Positions 25,759 through 35,686 are shown, counted from the stretch's first letter. The stretch is 64,000 nt of DNA from Paenibacillus sp. AN1007 (GCF_040702995.1 NZ_CP159992.1:6291001-6355000), one strand, 5' to 3'. A program made the numbers and translations. The notes: a model not told the origin generated them from the letters alone.

Positions 25759-26220
25759 ATGGGATACATTGAGATGCTGCGAGGGCTGGTGGGGAATACT
25801 CCATTAATTTTGGTGAGGCCAAGTGTACTTATTGTTAATCACAAGCAGGAGATTCTATTAGTCAGGTATAGGGATGATAACAGTTGGGGAGTACCGGGTG
25901 GAATGATGGAACTGGGGGAGTCTGTTGAAGAATGCGCACGAAGAGAAGTTAGAGAAGAGATCGGCATAGAAATGAAAAGATTACAGTTATACGGTGTATT
26001 TTCGGGAGAAGAGTTACATACTCGATTAAGAAATGGTGATGAATATTACAATGTAGTTATTGGTTATATCTGTACCCAGTATGAAGGAGAGTTAAAGCCT
26101 GATGGGGAAGAAGTTGTTGAAGCAGGGTTTTATAGTCTGACAGAGCTGCCTGAGAGAACAGATCCGTATATAAAACAAAAAATTCTAGAAAATGCACACG
26201 CTTTGAATATGCTGCTCTAA
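25759..26220 (+). CDS. NUDIX hydrolase
   Basis: Pyrophosphohydrolase of 153 aa acting on nucleoside diphosphates linked to another group. The NUDIX box is complete: GGMMELGESVEECARREV then REEIGIE (Gx5Ex7REUxEExGU) at about residues 50-72. The strands before it (VLIVNHKQEILLVRYRD) and after are normal. Substrate not predictable. AGGGAGGCGATAGT gives a strong ribosome site for ATG 25759. The region is more AT-rich than its neighbours. Single-gene unit convergent with the MFS gene. Confidence 0.9.
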   Translation: MGYIEMLRGLVGNTPLILVRPSVLIVNHKQEILLVRYRDDNSWGVPGGMMELGESVEECARREVREEIGIEMKRLQLYGVFSGEELHTRLRNGDEYYNVVIGYICTQYEGELKPDGEEVVEAGFYSLTELPERTDPYIKQKILENAHALNMLL

Positions 26221-26360
26221 ACGTTCCGAAGAGATGCACCTTTAGGTAGGTCAGCATCTCTTTTAGCATTCTGTGACAGCTGCAGATTTTACAGCCGCAA
26301 TTTTGAGTCATGAACAATATTTACAGCCTGGTCCAGATGATTTGCAAATAAAAAACTCCC

Positions 26361-27623
26361 TCACCCCTGTTTTACCCGATACCGGGTTCGCATCACAGCC
26401 TGGACAGCAATGGCCGCTGCGATCAAAAGCAGGTTGAAGACGAACACAGCATAGAGGGATGAAGTCTCCATCAAAAGCGCTGCAATCAGAGGAGAAACGA
26501 TAGAGCCGATCTCGGCTGAGGAGACAATTTTACCAATGGCGGAGCTTCGATTCGCTTCAGGGACGTGATCACCAATATGCGCGAAAAAAGAATCCATGTA
26601 ACATGCTCCGCCAATACCCCCAATGAACATACCGATGTATACCCAGAGGTGGGCAGACGTACTCAAGAAGACCATGACTTCTACCCCAATCAGGGACATT
26701 CCGAGCATGCATAATAGAAGCCGATCTCCCAATCGGTCGGAAAGAAAACCAACTAAAGGGGCGGAAGCAAGGGTAGATACACCGGCTATGGTGAAGGCTA
26801 GACTGACGGCTAAAGTACTCCACTGCATTACTTGAGAGGCGTAGAGCGCAAAATACGTCAGAAAAACAGCATAGGCACTCATCTCCAAAGCATGTACTGT
26901 AATGTAACCGATAAGCAGTGGTCTCTTTGTCATTGTAACCGGATGAGATATTGCCTGAATGGATTCTGTCGTGGGAGCTGCCGGAGGAGGAACATTCTTT
27001 TGATTATTCTGATTCCGATTGTAATGATGATTGTTGACTGAATGGGAAGCTTCTAATGATACAGATTGTTTCCGTGTGGAGTCTTTGATACCCATGGCTG
27101 TAACGACTGCAATGAGGCAGCAGAGTGCGACCAGCAGAAAAGGTACAGACAAGGGCCAGTGTATGGCAAGCCAGCCGCTAATCACCGGGCCAAGAACCAT
27201 ACCACCACCTTCACTGCTGCTGATATAACCGTTGTACAAGCCCCGATTCTCGACACTGCCGCCATCCCCAATGATGGAGCGTACCACTACGGTCAGGCCG
27301 GAAGAGGCGAGTCCCTGCAGCAGGCGAAGGAGACCGAAGAAAATTGCGGACTTGGATACGGCGAATCCCCCCATACACAAGGCGAGTGCAGCCAGCATGA
27401 AGATTAGTGCTCGTTTGCCCCCGAGTTTACGGTAAAGAGCTGCTGCCGGAACGCCGCCGATCACTTTCCCGACATAAAACAGGGCAAATATCATTCCGAG
27501 CATCCAGCCGGACAAACCGAATTCCTCCATAAACAGCGGAAACAAAGGCAGAATCATAAATCCGCCCATTTGGCTAAGAAAACAGATACCGATTAACAGG
27601 GGCAGATTACGGCGCATCTCCAT
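26361..27623 (-). CDS. MFS transporter
   Basis: Twelve-helix major facilitator protein of about 420 aa. The first half has the loop 2-3 motif variant GKVIGGVPAAALYRKLGGKR; the second half has GFLSDRLGDRLLLCMLG. A hydrophilic, Asn/His/Gln-rich loop with poly-Asn character (about 200-225, NNHHYNRNQNNQKN) joins the halves. The class is that of drug or sugar efflux MFS proteins; substrate unknown. ATG 27623 follows GGTGAGGAG; a GTG at 27635 and ATG 27617 are alternatives. Confidence 0.87.
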   Translation of the reverse strand: MEMRRNLPLLIGICFLSQMGGFMILPLFPLFMEEFGLSGWMLGMIFALFYVGKVIGGVPAAALYRKLGGKRALIFMLAALALCMGGFAVSKSAIFFGLLRLLQGLASSGLTVVVRSIIGDGGSVENRGLYNGYISSSEGGGMVLGPVISGWLAIHWPLSVPFLLVALCCLIAVVTAMGIKDSTRKQSVSLEASHSVNNHHYNRNQNNQKNVPPPAAPTTESIQAISHPVTMTKRPLLIGYITVHALEMSAYAVFLTYFALYASQVMQWSTLAVSLAFTIAGVSTLASAPLVGFLSDRLGDRLLLCMLGMSLIGVEVMVFLSTSAHLWVYIGMFIGGIGGACYMDSFFAHIGDHVPEANRSSAIGKIVSSAEIGSIVSPLIAALLMETSSLYAVFVFNLLLIAAAIAVQAVMRTRYRVKQG

Positions 27624-28136
27624 GATTCTCCTCACCTCATATCCATGATATTACCTGTCTCCGCTTCATACGTCATATACAGAGCTCTTGATTGGTATTA
27701 CTTGGACGGATACTGTTTCGGAACAGTTATCAATCGAAAATCCGATAACAACATAGTATTGGAAGTTTTAGAATGCAGTTTTGTAGTAAAAGGGATGAGT
27801 TAATAAGGCTGTGCAGTGGAACGATTCATAATATTGATCAATGATGAGGAAGGTGCATCGGACCTATAGGAGATTTCTCTTGAACAAGTGGGAGATATCA
27901 CTTTCGTGGGATTTATCTGGATCAGGATGTGAAATGCTAAATGCATTTATAAGGCAAATTATAGAGGTTCTATATCATATGGCTGTTGCAAAAGACCCCC
28001 TATTTTTCGAGGGGGCTCTTCATCGTGGAGAGGAATTGATAGTGAAAATTGTCGATTTTTAAGGTTTTTTTAAGGTTGATTTTTTTATGATGGGTGATAT
28101 GTTGCAGTACTGTGCCGAACGAGGGGGAAGAAATAA
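27624..28136. other. Non-coding interval before the dockerin/cohesin pair
   Basis: No convincing gene. A hairpin CCCCCT/AGGGGG lies at about 27997-28015. A possible weak promoter TTGATT-16-TATGTT precedes the dockerin gene (about 28076-28103), whose ribosome site is AGGGGGAAG. An open frame 27841-28062 has no ribosome site and is not called. Confidence 0.5.
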
Positions 28137-29933
28137 ATGAAAAAGAGCAGTAAGAGCAGCAGAAAAGCTGTTATATGGATGCTGGTATTTGCATTCATCG
28201 TTGGGCCGCTTGTAATATTCCAGGGGGCAGATTCTGACCGTGCCTATGCAGCTTCAAGCAAGTGGAAGGTTCTGGGTGGGGAGCACTTTTATACGAAATA
28301 CATGCGATACACAGATATGGCAGTGGACAATGGAGCTGCCTATGTGACTTTGCAAAATGAGAATGGCAGCATCGAGATCATGAGATACCGGAGCACAGAT
28401 GGTTGGACAAAGTTGGATAAAACGGGAATTAACGATCAAACATTCTATCATACTCCGATTGTAGTACGTGACGGCATCCCTTACATCGTGTATCCAGACC
28501 GTTCTTTAGAGAATAAAACTACGATTATGAAGTATACCGAGGGGAGTGGTTGGTCTCCAGTAGGAAATCCAAGTTCCGTACCATTGTGGGGACATGAACC
28601 AAGTATGGCCATTGGTGAGGATGGGACCTTCTATCTTGCTTTTGGTAATAATAGAAAAATATACGTTATGAAGCTCGATTCGACAACCGGGAATTGGGAG
28701 TATGTGGGCAAGGAAATCTATTCACCAGATAGTATTTACCGTATGACACTTAAGGTTGATAACGGGGTACCCTTTTTATCTTATCAGTATTCATATAATG
28801 GCTATAACACAATCGTAATGAAATACACCGAATCTACCAATTGGGAACGGCTTGGGAATAATGCGTTAGATCCGAACTCAAATTATCTTGCTTCTTTTGA
28901 TGTGTATCAAGGGAAGCCATATATATCTTATGTGGACAGGCTTCATGATTATAAAGCTACAGTACTGTCTTACGATGAGCAGAGCGGTTGGACTCCAGTA
29001 GGTTCTGAGGGTTTTACCCCCGATAGGGCTGCTTTCACAGCATTAGCTTTGGATAGTCAGGGAGTTCCCTATATTGCTTATCGAGAAGGCAATCAAGCTA
29101 AAGCAACAGTGATGAAATACAATGGTGTCAATGGATGGGAAACGGTTGGACAGAACAGTTTTTCTGCAGAAGCAGTTTATGAAACAATGCTTGCTATTGA
29201 TCATGATGATGTACCGTATATCGCTTACACAGACAGCACCACTGGCATAGGCGGCGTCATGATGACATATGCGGAAGGAAGTCAAGTATCCTATGACAGT
29301 AACGGAGCTTCTGATGGTACTATACCGAATGACTTGAAAGTATATGAGGATCAAGACACTGTCACTGTGTTTGGAAATACGGGGAATTTATTAAAACTGG
29401 GTCATACATTTGCCGGATGGAATACTGCTGCGGATGGTAGTGGAACTAATTATGCCAGCGGGGATACGTTTACTATGGGCGGAACGGATATTGTTCTATA
29501 TGCCAAGTGGTTGTCTTCAAATATAACAGTTGGCTATGAACCTGGCGAGCATGGCACCATCAGTGGAACAAGTGAGCAAATACTACCTGGCAGCCATCCA
29601 GTGGATGTGCCAAACGTCACGCCAGCAAATGGTTACCGGTTTGTCGGTTGGAGCAGCGACGGGGGAGTTACCAAGTTAAGCACAGCGCAAGTACAGGTCT
29701 TAACGATTACAGCACCAATTACATTTACAGCGTATTATAGTGGATTCCTTAAAGGGGATGCTGACGGAGATGGCATTGTTACAGCCGCTGACGCGCTGCT
29801 GCTGACCAGATATTTAAAGGGGAAAATCACATTATCCGCTGAACAGCTTCAAGCTTTAGATGTCAATGAGGATGGCGTTCTGGATGAACGAGATGTACAT
29901 GCTATTTTAAGTCTATATGTAGGAAAGGGTTGA
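28137..29933 (+). CDS. Secreted seven-repeat propeller protein with C-terminal dockerin
   Basis: 598-aa exported protein. Residues 1-39 are a signal peptide (basic start, hydrophobic core, AYA-type cleavage). Residues about 40-380 are seven repeats of 47-50 aa, each with the pattern G-x-PYI-x-Y and TVMKY-x-GW-x-x-VG, best explained as a seven-bladed beta-propeller. Two Listeria-Bacteroides-type repeats follow (about 383-460 with TFAGWNTAADGSGT; 464-535 with YRFVGWSSDGG). Residues 537-598 are a type I dockerin with both calcium loops intact: DADGDGIVTAAD (541-552) and DVNEDGVLDERD (575-586). The stop is 4 bases before the start of the cohesin gene, so the two are co-transcribed. No catalytic domain is visible; binding of a ligand by the propeller is inference. 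Confidence 0.88.
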   Translation: MKKSSKSSRKAVIWMLVFAFIVGPLVIFQGADSDRAYAASSKWKVLGGEHFYTKYMRYTDMAVDNGAAYVTLQNENGSIEIMRYRSTDGWTKLDKTGINDQTFYHTPIVVRDGIPYIVYPDRSLENKTTIMKYTEGSGWSPVGNPSSVPLWGHEPSMAIGEDGTFYLAFGNNRKIYVMKLDSTTGNWEYVGKEIYSPDSIYRMTLKVDNGVPFLSYQYSYNGYNTIVMKYTESTNWERLGNNALDPNSNYLASFDVYQGKPYISYVDRLHDYKATVLSYDEQSGWTPVGSEGFTPDRAAFTALALDSQGVPYIAYREGNQAKATVMKYNGVNGWETVGQNSFSAEAVYETMLAIDHDDVPYIAYTDSTTGIGGVMMTYAEGSQVSYDSNGASDGTIPNDLKVYEDQDTVTVFGNTGNLLKLGHTFAGWNTAADGSGTNYASGDTFTMGGTDIVLYAKWLSSNITVGYEPGEHGTISGTSEQILPGSHPVDVPNVTPANGYRFVGWSSDGGVTKLSTAQVQVLTITAPITFTAYYSGFLKGDADGDGIVTAADALLLTRYLKGKITLSAEQLQALDVNEDGVLDERDVHAILSLYVGKG

Positions 29934-29937
29934 ATAT

Positions 29938-32520
29938 ATGCAGACGCATAGGTTCTACAAACATAACACTGTATGTAAAAAGCTTATTGCCATGTTGGTA
30001 ATTATAAGTATAATGTTGCCCGCCAGTTTAAGTGCTGTTGTTTGGGCGGATAACTCTCCCTCACCTGATACAGTCGAATTAATTCAGGCAGAAGGTTTTT
30101 CAGGTGAACTGGTCGACGTGCCGGTGTATGTTACACCGGATGAATTCATTTATAAGTACAGCATTCATATACAATATGATTCAGAGTCACTGGAACTTGT
30201 GCAGGATCGGGCGGTGACTAATGAACTCTTAATAAATCCTCAAGAAGAGTTTAATACAGATGTATCGACCGCAGGTATTATTAAGATGCAGGCTAGTTTA
30301 ATTGAAAATATAATTGTGACAGAGAGAACCAAGGTAGCTACAATCCATTTTAAAATCAAGGATAACGTGCCAGCAGGATCGATAATTCTCGATGTAACTA
30401 AACACGATTTGTACGAGAGTAATGAACCGGCCAATCCTTCATTCGGTATTCAGGGGGAAATTACAGTGAAGACTCCCCGATATACCGTTATATTTGACTC
30501 CACAGGTGGCAGCTTAGTAGAGAATACTCCAGGTGTAAGCAAAGGTTCGCTTATAAATGAGCCTTTATCCCCAACGAAGGATGGCTATCATTTCGCAGGA
30601 TGGTACAAGGATGAAGCTTTGACAGAGGATTGGGTTTTCTTAACGGATATCGTCAATGGAAACCTCACATTATATGCCAAATGGATCAAAGATGAAGTGA
30701 AAAAGGCAGATATTCAGATTGGTTCTGTCAGTGGATTGCCAGGATCGAATGTACAAATTCCTGTAACGGTAACAAACACAACGGCCGGAATCGGCTCTTA
30801 TGGTATGCAGATTGACTTTGATGCTAATGCACTTGAGGTCACCAGTATCATCGGGGGGACAGACCTCTATTTTGATAGTAATTATAACAACCAGGCTGGT
30901 TGGTTAAAGACAGCATGGGCAGACCGTGATGGTGGAGATGCACGGATTGAATCAGGCCAAACGATGTTTACCGTGTCGTTCCGTATCAAGAGTAGTGCAG
31001 CGGCAGGTGAGAAAGCTTTGAGCGTACGCACTCAAGATGCTGCCTATTTCAAAGTCACTAACGAATCAGGACTTGACATGGAGAAAACACTGATTCCAGG
31101 AAAAGTGACAGTGAACGGTAATGGAAGTAATGGTAATGGCGGAGGTTCTGGCGGTAACGGCGGAACTGTCGGCAGCGGGGGGACGAGCAGTAACGGAAGT
31201 TCTGGCAGCACGGGAGAGCCAAGCAGACCATCTCCAGTTGCGACGTCACCTGCAGCACCTCCACAACTAGGTGGTGTCGATGTTCTGGTGAACGGAAAAG
31301 CAGAACAGGCCGGTATATCGGTAAAGAGTGCTCGGGGAGAACAAGCTGTCAACACGGTTCACATGGATTCTCGGAAATTGGAAGCAAAGCTGGCTGCTGA
31401 GGGTGAAGGCTCACGTGTGACAATTGCCTTTAAAGGAAATGAGGACATTGTCATTGGACAGTTGAATGCGCAGATGGTCAAAAATATGGAGCTTAAAAAG
31501 GCTGTGCTTGAACTGCGCACATCTCAAGCGACATACACCATACCTGCGCAGTATTTGAAGCCTGAAGCTATCGCTCGTCAGATGGGTAGCGGCATCGCGC
31601 TTCAAGATATTGAGGTTCAGATTGAAGTTAGTCCTGCATCGGCTGAAACAGTAAAGCGTGCAGAGCGCGCTGCGTTGCAGAATAACCTGACACTGGTTGC
31701 CCCTACGTACGATTTTACCATTCGTGCACTGCATCAGAATCAGACAATAGAAATCTCCAAGTTTGATGCCTATGTTGAGCGAAGCATAGCTCTGCCTGAG
31801 GGTATTGATCCTACACGGATTACAACTGGAGTAGTCATTGATGCCGATGGAAAAATACGACACGTGCCAACAAAAGTAATCAAGGATAATGATACGTACT
31901 TTGCTCAAATTAACAGCCTAACGAACAGCACATATTCCGTTGTATGGCATCCACTTGAGTATGTCGATGTTGCGGATCATTGGTCCAAAACAGCTGTAAA
32001 CGATATGGGCTCAAGGATGATTATTGAAGGAACTGGCGAAGGAATGTTCAGCCCGAATCGCGACATTACCCGCGCTGAGTTTGCTGCCATCCTGATTCGG
32101 GGTATGGGTCTTGCACCGCAGCAAGGATCATCATCGTTCTCGGATATTGCTGATTCAGACTGGTATAACGGAGCTGTTAACACAGCAGTATCATTCGGGT
32201 TAATGGCTGGATACGCAGATGGCATGTTCCGACCAGAGGACAGAATTACACGTGAGCAAGCCATGGTTGTTCTGGAAAGAGCGATGTCTAAAACCGGGTT
32301 GAACCTTCAGCCTGTCAGCACTGTGAATGAAGAAATGCTCTATCCATTCCAAGATACAAAACAATTGGCAGATTGGGCACGTGGTGCTGCTGCATTTAAT
32401 CTGCAGCAGGGGCTCATTACAGGTAGACATGCTGTAGAATTGGCACCTAAAAAGCATATGACCCGCGCTGAAGCAGCGGCTGTAATGCAGCGGCTGTTGA
32501 AACAGTCCAAACTAATTTAA
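29938..32520 (+). CDS. SLH-anchored scaffoldin with two cohesin domains
   Basis: 860-aa surface protein. Signal peptide about 1-37 (ends VVWADN). Cohesin 1 about 45-178 (FSGELVDVPVYVTPDEFIY), Listeria-Bacteroides repeat about 181-252 (YHFAGWYKDEALTEDW), cohesin 2 about 256-392 (LPGSNVQIPVTVTN, GSYGMQIDFDANALEV). A Gly/Ser/Asn linker (about 393-445) leads to a domain of unknown function (446-672), then three SLH domains to the end (VADHWSKTAV, ITRAEFAAIL, ITREQAMVVLERA, MTRAEAAAVMQR) that bind pyruvylated wall polymer. AGGAAAGGG overlaps the end of the dockerin gene. The protein can display two dockerin-bearing partners on the cell surface, the obvious one being its upstream neighbour. Confidence 0.88.
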   Translation: MQTHRFYKHNTVCKKLIAMLVIISIMLPASLSAVVWADNSPSPDTVELIQAEGFSGELVDVPVYVTPDEFIYKYSIHIQYDSESLELVQDRAVTNELLINPQEEFNTDVSTAGIIKMQASLIENIIVTERTKVATIHFKIKDNVPAGSIILDVTKHDLYESNEPANPSFGIQGEITVKTPRYTVIFDSTGGSLVENTPGVSKGSLINEPLSPTKDGYHFAGWYKDEALTEDWVFLTDIVNGNLTLYAKWIKDEVKKADIQIGSVSGLPGSNVQIPVTVTNTTAGIGSYGMQIDFDANALEVTSIIGGTDLYFDSNYNNQAGWLKTAWADRDGGDARIESGQTMFTVSFRIKSSAAAGEKALSVRTQDAAYFKVTNESGLDMEKTLIPGKVTVNGNGSNGNGGGSGGNGGTVGSGGTSSNGSSGSTGEPSRPSPVATSPAAPPQLGGVDVLVNGKAEQAGISVKSARGEQAVNTVHMDSRKLEAKLAAEGEGSRVTIAFKGNEDIVIGQLNAQMVKNMELKKAVLELRTSQATYTIPAQYLKPEAIARQMGSGIALQDIEVQIEVSPASAETVKRAERAALQNNLTLVAPTYDFTIRALHQNQTIEISKFDAYVERSIALPEGIDPTRITTGVVIDADGKIRHVPTKVIKDNDTYFAQINSLTNSTYSVVWHPLEYVDVADHWSKTAVNDMGSRMIIEGTGEGMFSPNRDITRAEFAAILIRGMGLAPQQGSSSFSDIADSDWYNGAVNTAVSFGLMAGYADGMFRPEDRITREQAMVVLERAMSKTGLNLQPVSTVNEEMLYPFQDTKQLADWARGAAAFNLQQGLITGRHAVELAPKKHMTRAEAAAVMQRLLKQSKLI

Positions 32521-32616
32521 TTTCTCCAATTTCTGTACGGAAATGTGACTGTAATGAGATGAAGAAGTTTATCGTCTGCGGGACTCCAAAGACGTTGTCA
32601 ATAACCCATAAACCTG

Positions 32617-32657
32617 AAAGAGACGCGGCAGGACGTCGATCCGCTGCGTCTCTTTTT
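32617..32657 (+). terminator. Intrinsic terminator after the scaffoldin gene
   Basis: AAAGAGACGC (32617-32626) pairs perfectly with GCGTCTCTTT (32646-32655), followed by T residues. The remaining part of 32521-32969 holds only a TATAAT (32915-32920) that probably serves potA. Confidence 0.87.
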
Positions 32658-32969
32658 GTGATATCTGTTTTTGAATTGTATAAATGATAAGAAATGATCC
32701 AATCATTGATGACGGTGATGTTGTTTTTCTTCGTGGTCAGGGGATACACTGTACTGTCTTGAATCTATTAATCCGTTTGTATAGAAGACTAATTAATAAA
32801 AAAATAGATTTATTGCCATATTAATAATATTTGGAATGGAAGAGCTTGACTTTCAAAACAAAAGAAAATGGGGTAAATTAATCATATTCGAGATATGACT
32901 TATTCAAAGTCGTGTATAATAGGTAAGGTTTCTTAGGATAAACCCAAGGATAAGGAGGCGGCGTGAAGC

Positions 32970-34079
32970 ATGTCAGAACAACAACCGATCATTCGGTTTG
33001 AGCGGGTGACGCAGCAATATGACCAGGATGAGGCTGTATTGAAGGCAGTTAGCTTTGAGATTGAACGTGGTAAATTTTATACGCTTCTCGGCCCTTCCGG
33101 CTGCGGTAAAACAACGATATTGCGGCTGATCGCCGGCTTTGCGGAGCCGACGGAGGGCAGCATTTATTTTAACGGGGCATTGATTAATAAGGTGCCTGCG
33201 CATCAGCGTCAGGTGAATACGGTATTCCAGGACTATGCGTTATTTCCACATTTGAATGTATTCGAGAACGTAGCCTTTGGCTTGCGGATTAAAAAAATGA
33301 AAACATCCGAGATTCGCAGCAAAGTGCTGGAAGCTCTCAAGTTTGTCAATCTGTCCGGTTATGAGAACCGGGAGATTGGCGAGATGTCCGGCGGACAGCG
33401 CCAACGGGTGGCGATTGCCCGCGCGATTGTGAACGAGCCTGAAATTCTGCTGCTGGACGAGCCGTTGTCGGCGCTCGACCTGAAGCTGCGTACGGAGATG
33501 CAGTACGAACTGAGAGAGCTGCAGCAGCGGCTGGGCATCACGTTTATTTTTGTCACGCATGATCAGGAAGAAGCACTCGCGATGTCTGATGAAATCTTTG
33601 TCCTGAACGGTGGTGTCATTCAGCAGAGCGGTACGCCGAATGATATTTACGATGAGCCAATTAACCGCTTTGTCGCGGACTTTATCGGAGAGTCGAATAT
33701 CGTGGCAGGCAGGATGAAGCAGGACTTTGTCGTTGAGTTTGCAGGTGCACAGTATGAATGTGTCGATCAGGGACTGCAGCCGGACGAGCCTGTTGAGATC
33801 GTCATTCGCCCAGAGGACTTCGAGATCACAACGGAGGAGCAGGGCAAGCTCAAGGTGAAGGTGGACTCCCAGCTGTTCCGCGGCGTGCACTACGAGATTT
33901 CGACCTACGATGACGCAGGCAACGAATGGCTGATCCATTCGACGAAGAAAGCAGTCGTGGGATCGCGCATCGGGCTTTATTTTGACCCGGAAGCCATTCA
34001 CGTTATGCGCTTCAACGAAACCGAGGAAGAGTTCGATAGACGACTCGAAGCTTATCAAGAGGCCGCTCATGCAGACTAA
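32970..34079 (+). CDS. potA: Spermidine/putrescine ABC transporter ATP-binding protein
   Basis: ATPase of a polyamine importer, 369 aa. Walker A GPSGCGKTT, Q-loop VFQDYALFPHLNV, signature MSGGQRQRVAIARA, Walker B LLLDEPLSALD, switch THDQEE. C-terminal TOBE domain (about 270-340) contains IVIRPEDFEI. AAGGAGG lies 11 bases before the ATG, and TATAAT at 32915 gives a promoter. The first of four genes that overlap one another (ABCD), so expression is coupled. Substrate assigned by gene order and family; a related amine or metal ligand cannot be excluded. Confidence 0.92.
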   Translation: MSEQQPIIRFERVTQQYDQDEAVLKAVSFEIERGKFYTLLGPSGCGKTTILRLIAGFAEPTEGSIYFNGALINKVPAHQRQVNTVFQDYALFPHLNVFENVAFGLRIKKMKTSEIRSKVLEALKFVNLSGYENREIGEMSGGQRQRVAIARAIVNEPEILLLDEPLSALDLKLRTEMQYELRELQQRLGITFIFVTHDQEEALAMSDEIFVLNGGVIQQSGTPNDIYDEPINRFVADFIGESNIVAGRMKQDFVVEFAGAQYECVDQGLQPDEPVEIVIRPEDFEITTEEQGKLKVKVDSQLFRGVHYEISTYDDAGNEWLIHSTKKAVVGSRIGLYFDPEAIHVMRFNETEEEFDRRLEAYQEAAHAD

Positions 34080-34902
34080 AGCCAGCACGCGCAATGCGTA
34101 TCTAATTCCATACGTGTTATGGATGGTGTTGTTCGTTGTAGCGCCGGTGCTGCTGGTCATCTATTATTCGTTCTTTGATGTGGAGGGTAACTTCACACTG
34201 GGCAACTACGTGCGGTTCTTTACGCCAGTGTATATGCAGATGACGCTTAGTTCGTTCTGGTACGCGTTTCTGATTACAGCGTTCTCGCTGCTCATCTCGT
34301 ATCCAACGGCGTACATGCTGACCCGAACGAAGCATAAGCAGCTGTGGCTGCTGCTGATCATTTTACCGAGCTGGATCAATCTGTTGTTAAAAGCGTACGC
34401 CTTTATCGGCTTGTTCGGTACGTATGGTCTGACCAACTCCCTACTCGAAGTGGTGGGCATTGGTACGCAGCAGATTTTGTTCACCGATTTCAGCTTTATT
34501 TTTGTGTCGGTGTACATCTTCATTCCATTTATGATTCTGCCGATCTTTAACGCGCTGGAAGAGATGAATCCGTCCTTGATCTATGCTGCACGGGATCTCG
34601 GTGCTTCATCGTGGCTGACGTTCCGCCGCGTGATCTTTCCGCTGACAATCAGCGGGGTGAAATCAGGCTGCCAGGCGGTATTTATCCCGGCGCTGTCCCT
34701 GTTTATGATTACTCGTCTCATTGCAGGGAACCGTGTTATTACGCTGGGTACAGCCATCGAGCAGCATTTTCTCGTGACCCAGGACTGGGGCATGGGTTCG
34801 ACGATTGCCGTCTTTTTAATTATCGCAATGGCAGTTATTATGTTTCTGACCGGATCAGGCAAGAAGGAGGTGCGGAATGGGAAGAAACGGAAAACTGTCT
34901 AA
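34069..34902 (+). CDS. potB: Spermidine/putrescine ABC transporter permease
   Basis: Membrane subunit of 277 aa with six helices; coupling motif LIYAARDLGASSWLTFRRVI at about residues 168-187. Start at ATG 34069, which overlaps the end of potA by 11 bases, the usual layout of this operon; an upstream in-frame ATG at 33982 lies deep inside potA and is rejected. N-terminus AYLIPYVLWMVLFVVAPVLL is a clear first helix. Confidence 0.92.
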   Translation: MQTKASTRNAYLIPYVLWMVLFVVAPVLLVIYYSFFDVEGNFTLGNYVRFFTPVYMQMTLSSFWYAFLITAFSLLISYPTAYMLTRTKHKQLWLLLIILPSWINLLLKAYAFIGLFGTYGLTNSLLEVVGIGTQQILFTDFSFIFVSVYIFIPFMILPIFNALEEMNPSLIYAARDLGASSWLTFRRVIFPLTISGVKSGCQAVFIPALSLFMITRLIAGNRVITLGTAIEQHFLVTQDWGMGSTIAVFLIIAMAVIMFLTGSGKKEVRNGKKRKTV

Positions 34903-35686
34903 CGTCTATCTGGCGGTTGTATTCGCCATTTTGTATGCACCGATTGCCTATCTGATTTTCTATTCTTTCAATAGCGGCGGTCATATGCGCGGGTTCGAAG
35001 GCTTCACGCTGGAATGGTACAGGGAAGTTTTTGCGGATACCCGGCTGCTGATTATCGTCTTAAATACGTTTATTATCGCACTGTTGTCTTCGGCCATTTC
35101 AACCATTCTGGGTGTGGCAGGGGCACTGGCGATTTATCATGTACGCCGCAAACGAACCAAAAACACACTGTTATCCCTGAACAACGTGCTGATTGTTAGT
35201 CCGGATGTCATTATCGGTGCATCCTTCCTGATCCTGTTTACGATGATTGGCATCAAACTTGGCTTTACGTCGGTACTGCTGTCCCATATCGCATTCAGTG
35301 TGCCGATTGTAGTCATCATGGTGCTGCCGAAGCTGCAGGAGATGAGTCCAACCTTGATGGATGCGGCTCGTGATCTGGGTGCAGGGTCATGGCAGATTCT
35401 AACGCGTGTTGTGCTGCCTTACGTGAAACCTGGTATTTTCGCTGGATTTTTCATGGCCTTGACGTACTCGCTCGACGATTTTGCTGTAACCTTCTTTGTG
35501 ACGGGGAACGGATACTCCACGCTTTCGGTGGAAATTTATTCCAGAGCAAGACAAGGGGTGTCGCTGTCGATTAATGCGTTGTCTACCCTGCTGTTCCTGC
35601 TCACGGTGCTGCTGGTGGTTGGATATTACTTCATTAATCGCCGTGCAGCACGCATACCAGCGGGAGGAAAGGGGCTGCGTCCATGA
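34877..35686 (+). CDS. potC: Spermidine/putrescine ABC transporter permease
   Basis: Second permease, 269 aa, six helices. Coupling motif LMDAARDLGAGSWQILTRVV at about residues 159-178; YSFNSGGHMRGFEGFTLEWY near the start is typical of PotC. The ribosome site AAGGAGGTGCGGA lies inside the end of potB, with a 26-base overlap. Works with PotB as the translocation channel. Confidence 0.92.
   Translation: MGRNGKLSNVYLAVVFAILYAPIAYLIFYSFNSGGHMRGFEGFTLEWYREVFADTRLLIIVLNTFIIALLSSAISTILGVAGALAIYHVRRKRTKNTLLSLNNVLIVSPDVIIGASFLILFTMIGIKLGFTSVLLSHIAFSVPIVVIMVLPKLQEMSPTLMDAARDLGAGSWQILTRVVLPYVKPGIFAGFFMALTYSLDDFAVTFFVTGNGYSTLSVEIYSRARQGVSLSINALSTLLFLLTVLLVVGYYFINRRAARIPAGGKGLRP

Noticed and set aside
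27841..28062. Open frame of 73 codons before the dockerin gene
   Set aside because: No ribosome site, no family pattern, and a hairpin runs through it.
33240..34160. 306-codon minus-strand open frame within potA
   Set aside because: Shadow frame of a strongly conserved gene on the other strand.
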